Assembly: GCF_040939455.1 (NCBI RefSeq)
Contig: NC_134136.1
Location: 104,086,014 to 104,150,013 of the forward strand
DNA: 64,000 nt
Direction of reading: 5' to 3'
Source of the DNA: Microcebus murinus
Taxonomy: Eukaryota; Chordata; Mammalia; Primates; Cheirogaleidae
Within the stretch, counting starts at the first letter, position 1; the number at the start of each line of letters is the position of its first letter. The position numbers and the translations under genes are program-made. Positions 60,151 to 64,000 of this stretch are shown here, one piece after another. A model generated the notes under the pieces. That model saw only the letters and a list, made by a program, of their open reading frames with translations. It searched no databases and had not been told where the DNA came from.

Positions 60151-61445
60151 TTTTAATAAAGGGAGAACTACAACACAAAATAAACTCGACTAAAATAAAT
60201 GTACATATTAAAGAACTCAGACTTGAAAGAAACCTCTCAGAATGAGGTTGTTGCCATGACCATCTTGATAAGGCTCTCCTGGAGAGAATTCATAGTCCAG
60301 CAGGTGCCTTGTTTGACCTGTTTAAGTAATTTTGATCAAGATGATTCACACATGTGTGGTATGGAATTTAAATGAGGGCAAGGAATTGAAAGCAGAAAGC
60401 GAAAATCATATATAGCTTATAGATTTTCGTGACAATAGCTTTAACCAAATGAGTGGTAGTTAAATGCCCTTAAGAAGCCAATAGCTTAATTTACATGTTA
60501 GTTTATAGTTGGCCATATAGTTTGGGGAAAAGAAGTGACATTACTCAAGTATTTAGGGAATTGAGAAATATCATGGCCATCAATTTTGAATGTCCTTCCA
60601 CAGGATGGCACTTATAATCTCTTTTGTTTTTAATTTCTTACTTGTTAAAAACAATGTTATTTTCTACAAAGTTGAAGAAAATATAAAACCATAACTATAT
60701 TTGAAAATGCACACAGCTCATTTCACATGCTTTTCATTGGTTTATCTTCTTTCTGATCATTATAATTTATCTTTTCTGAGACATCAAAAGATGACACTAC
60801 TTTTGAGGGGTACCATATTCCTCTTTAGATCCTGTCCTTTTTTACACACATTTAAAGATGTGTTTTATGTATCCACGTATTCTTATACAAATCCAGATTT
60901 GCAATAAAACAAATACTGATAATTTAGTATTCTAACTACTTATTTTATAATTCTGTTCTGCAGGCCTGAACTCCTTCTCTGAAAATACTTAGCCTAAAAA
61001 AATTAGAACATATTTGCCATACATGATTTTTCTGCTGTATATATTTTTCCATTTGGATATATTTTTAAAGACGTATTACATTTATATTAATTTTTGAGAT
61101 GGGAGCCTTTCAGGTTAAATTTCTCCATTCCAGTTTGGTCTTTTACAGTCACTCCTGCATCTAGACACCACCTGGAATAATTACCATAGTAAACAGACTC
61201 ACAGAATTAGGAGGAAACACTGGAGAGTACAGTGTTCAAGATGTTGTCACTCTTCTGAATGTTCTCTGCATTTTTCTTATCCCAGAGCCTAGGTGGAGGA
61301 AAACTCAAAGTCTTCATGACTATGCCCTTCATGAGAGATGTAACTAGAATAAGCTTACTATGCAAACTAGTTAGTAGGATGGAGACTGATTAAAAAGAGA
61401 GTTTCTATTGTCAGGCTCTAACTTTTAGGAGGCTGTGCAAGCAAA
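60151..61445. other. No recognisable feature
   Basis: Anonymous AT-rich DNA. Confidence 0.6.
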
Positions 61446-61810
61446 TGTATTAATTTCTTATTGTTAGTATAATAAATTATCACAACTGTGGTGGCTTAAA
61501 ACAACACAAATATATCACCTTGCAGTTCTATAGATCAGGAGTCCACCATGGGTCTCAGGGTGTTAATATGGGTCTCAGGGTGTTAATAGGGCTGCCTCCC
61601 TTCTGGAGGTTTTAAGGGACAACCCGTTTGTTTGCCTTTCTCAGCTTCTATTATAGAAACTGCCTCCATTCCTTGGCTCATGGACCCTTCTTTCATCTTC
61701 AAAGCAGTGGTGTTGCATGATCAAATCTACTTCACTGACTCGGTTTCTGTTGTCATACCACCTTCTCTGCTCTGTGACATCTGATCTTCATTCATCCATC
61801 TTCTCATTCA
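61446..61810 (-). mobile_element. MLT1-like (ERVL-MaLR) solo LTR, partial
   Basis: 'GTATTAATTTCTTATTGTTA', 'GTGGCTTAAAACAACACAAA', 'CACCTTGCAGTTCTATAGAT', 'TCCATTCCTTGGCTCATGGA' and 'CTTTCATCTTCAAAGCAGTG' give the reverse MLT1-type layout. A 20-bp unit (ATGGGTCTCAGGGTGTTAAT) is tandemly duplicated at about 61548-61587. The 5' half of the LTR is missing at the right. Confidence 0.7.
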
Positions 61811-62710
61811 TTAAAATGACTGTAACATAGCTAAAGATACTTGATCGTATTTTTATAATAGTGACTTTAATTTATCAAAGATGACAACAAATTAAAAATT
61901 TAATAAAAAAGACAACAAATCAACAATCAGGATATAAAATTATTCCAGATGAAATAAAAATAATGGAAAAAGTGACTTTAAAATAATTATATTCATGATT
62001 TTCCAAGACATAGATAACAGTTACTCAAAAAGAACAATTAAACAACAATCTAGAAAACTCAAAAGAACACAATTAGTGGATATATAACAGAAGTTTTATT
62101 ATGGGAGAAATTGTTTGCAATATATAAAACAAGAGCACTCTTTTGAATATGCATATAACTCTTATTTATTAATAACATATAAACTACCTAATAGGGAAAA
62201 CATCTAAACAGATAATCAAAGCTGCCAATAAACACATGAAGAGTTATTTAGCTTGATTCTTAATTAGGAAGATGCCAGTTAAACAATGTGTTTGTACTAT
62301 ATCCTTCTCATTAAATTGTGAAAATTTTAAATTCTGTTATCAGACAATTAAGAAAATCACTACAGTTTTGCTACAATCTTGCATATGGATTAAATCTAAA
62401 AATGAATCACCCAGAAATTTAAACTTTTGATACTTGCCCTAGAGAAATACTCATATACATCTATAAAAAAGATACAAATATTTTTATCATTGTTTGTAGT
62501 AGAGAAAAATTGACATCAAAATAGATAAAAGCCATCAAAAGGGGAGTAAAAATGTAAAATGTGGCAAAACAAAATAGCATACTGACATTAAATGAAATGT
62601 ACTAAATCTATGTGTTTCAACATGTGGGGAAATTAAAAAAAACATTAATGAGTAAATGATATGATATGTGCAGCATGAAATATTTATGTAAATTAAAACA
62701 CAGCCTTTTT
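61811..62710. other. No confidently recognised feature
   Basis: Very AT-rich. 62180-62580 has phrases reminiscent of an old L1 ORF2 tail ('CCAATAAACACATGAAGAGT', 'GATGCCAGTTAAACAATGTG') but is too diverged to call. Confidence 0.45.
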
Positions 62711-62838
62711 GGAGCTAGGTGTGGTGGCACCCACTTGTAGTCCAACCTAATCAGGAGGCTGAGGCTAGAGTCTTGCTTGAGCACAGAAGTTAGAGGCCAG
62801 CCTGCACAATACAACACGACCTTGTCTCAAAAAAAATT
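62711..62838 (+). mobile_element. Alu-type monomer (FLAM-like)
   Basis: A single forward arm: 'GGAGCTAGGTGTGGTGGCAC', 'AATCAGGAGGCTGAGGCTAG', 'GTTAGAGGCCAGCCTGCACA', 'ACGACCTTGTCTCAAAAAAA'. Only one arm is present, so it is a free monomer or a truncated Alu. The next L1 sits in its A-rich tail. Confidence 0.8.
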
Positions 62839-62846
62839 AAAATATT

Positions 62847-64000
62847 TAAGATTGCTTTGGTTATATGAGGTTTTTTCTGATTCCATATGAAGTGAAGAAT
62901 TATTTTTTCTAGATCTGTAAAGAATGCTGATGGTATTTTCATGGGGATTGCATTGATTCTGTAGATCATTGGGAGGCATCAGTCTTCCTGACTTCAAGCT
63001 CTACTATAAAGCAATAATAGATAAATCAGCCTAGTATTGGCACAAGAACAGAAGCATAGATATCTGGAATAGATCTGAGATACCAGAGATGAAACCATCA
63101 GTATACGGCAATCTAATCTTTGATAAAGCTGACAAAAATATACATTGGGGAAAAGAATTCTCTCTTCAACAAATGGTGCTGGGAAAACTGGTTAGCTACA
63201 TGCAGAAGAGCAAATCAGGATCCCTACCTCTCACCTCTCACAAAAATTCACTCAAGATGGATAACAGACTTAAACTTAAGACATGAAACCTTAAGAATCC
63301 TAGAAGAAGATGTTGGGAAAACCCTATCAGACATTGACCTAGGCAAAGAATTTTTGAGGGAGACCCCCAAGGCAATCACCACAGCATCAAAAATAAACAA
63401 ATGGGATCTGATCAAATTAAAAAGTTTCTGCACAGCCAAGGAAACCATCAGTAGAGCAAATAGACAACCCACGGAGTGGGAGAAAATATTTGCTCTCTAC
63501 ATCTCTGATAAAGGCCTAATAACAAGAATCTATCTAGAGCTTTAAAAAATTAACAAGAAAAGATCAAACAATCCCATCAAGAAATGGGTGACGGAAATGA
63601 AAAGAAACTTCTCCAAAGAAGACAGAATAATGGCATGCAAACATATAAAGAAATGCTCAACCTCTCTAATTATTAGAGAAATGCAAATAAAAACCACAAT
63701 GAGATACCACCTAACCCCAGTAAGAATGGCCTATATCAAGAAATCCCAAAACAACAAATACTGGCGAGGATGCGGAGAGACAGGAACACTCCTACACTGC
63801 TGGTGGGACTGCAAATTAGTGCAACCTTTGTGGAAAAGAATTTGGAGATACCTCAAACAGCTAGAAATAGAAATGCCATTTGACCCTGCAGTAGCATTGT
63901 TAGGCATCTACCCAAAAGAGCATAAGACATTCTATTATAAAGACATCTGCACATGAATGTTTATAGCAGCACAATTCACTATTGCACGATCATGGAAGCA
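62847..64000 (+). mobile_element. LINE-1 with 5' inversion, runs off the window
   Basis: 62847-62972 is ORF2 sequence in antisense ('AAGATTGCTTTGGTTATATG', 'GGGGATTGCATTGATTCTGT'). From 62973 the sense strand begins with the ORF2 stretch that normally follows it within about 20-30 bp ('GGCATCAGTCTTCCTGACTT'). This is the classic twin-priming structure. The 3' end and target duplication lie beyond 64000. Confidence 0.88.
63120..63956 (+). pseudogene. LINE-1 ORF2 pseudogene, carboxyl-terminal part
   Basis: Sense ORF2 downstream of the reverse transcriptase: block 63120-63545 ('[18 protein letters not shown]' and '[20 protein letters not shown]') and block 63588-63956 in the same frame. The second block carries the cysteine-rich region [20 protein letters not shown] (Cys, Cys, His, Cys) implicated in RNA binding, then the [15 protein letters not shown] end region. 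In-frame stops at 63543-63545 and 63954-63956 (TGA) inactivate it. It belongs to the 5'-inverted L1 and lacks all of the endonuclease and reverse transcriptase. Confidence 0.9.

Overview
The window is mammalian nuclear DNA, almost certainly from a strepsirrhine primate and most likely a lemur. Three things point there. Several dimeric Alu copies carry the extended middle segment (TTAGTTGGCCAATTAATTTC on the minus strand) and the GCTCAAGGTCAGGAGTT left-arm wording of strepsirrhine Alus. The young LINE-1 3' ends share a 3' UTR (GGGTGCAGTGTGCACCA, then GTAACCCTAACAATAT and CCCCCATAATATGATGAAAT) that differs from anthropoid L1. Two nearly identical TTAA-flanked piggyBac-type elements are present; recently active piggyBac families are known from mouse lemur. 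The species cannot be proved from the sequence alone.

I find no host protein-coding gene, tRNA, rRNA or other cellular RNA gene. The DNA is AT-rich and reads as a gene desert or a very long intron. About half can be assigned to interspersed repeats; the rest is anonymous AT-rich sequence.

Layout. 1-16 kb: an antisense old L1 5' region holding an Alu, an ERVL-type LTR, L2 fragments, three Alus, an L1ME-type 3' end, and an L2 block with nested MER5A and a 135-bp L1 tail. 16-27 kb: a TTAA-flanked element at 15966-16447, a long blank stretch, an old L1 ORF2 relic, MaLR-type LTRs and the first piggyBac copy (26237-26629) inside an MLT1 LTR. 27-42 kb: Alus, MIR, L2, old L1, compound microsatellites, an MLT1 LTR whose 3' end is duplicated as a 410-bp inverted repeat (36995-37404), MER20 and a MER2/Tigger-like element. 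42-48 kb: the second piggyBac copy (42392-42746), then a hAT-Charlie DNA transposon (43202-47137) inside an old L1 and itself hit by three lemur-type L1 pieces. 48-53 kb: an antisense L1 with complete 5' UTR, ORF1 and two thirds of ORF2, cut off at its 3' side. 53-62 kb: old L1 5' sequence and largely blank DNA. 62.7-64 kb: an Alu monomer followed by a 5'-inverted L1 that runs off the window.

Nothing here forms a pathway or operon. The only coding capacity is decayed transposon machinery: one hAT transposase pseudogene and two L1 ORF2 pseudogenes (one with ORF1), all carrying stops or frameshifts. The items most worth a second look are the piggyBac pair with variable subterminal repeats, the third TTAA element, the MLT1-derived palindrome, the 3'-truncated L1, and an ORF0-like antisense ORF in the L1 5' UTR.
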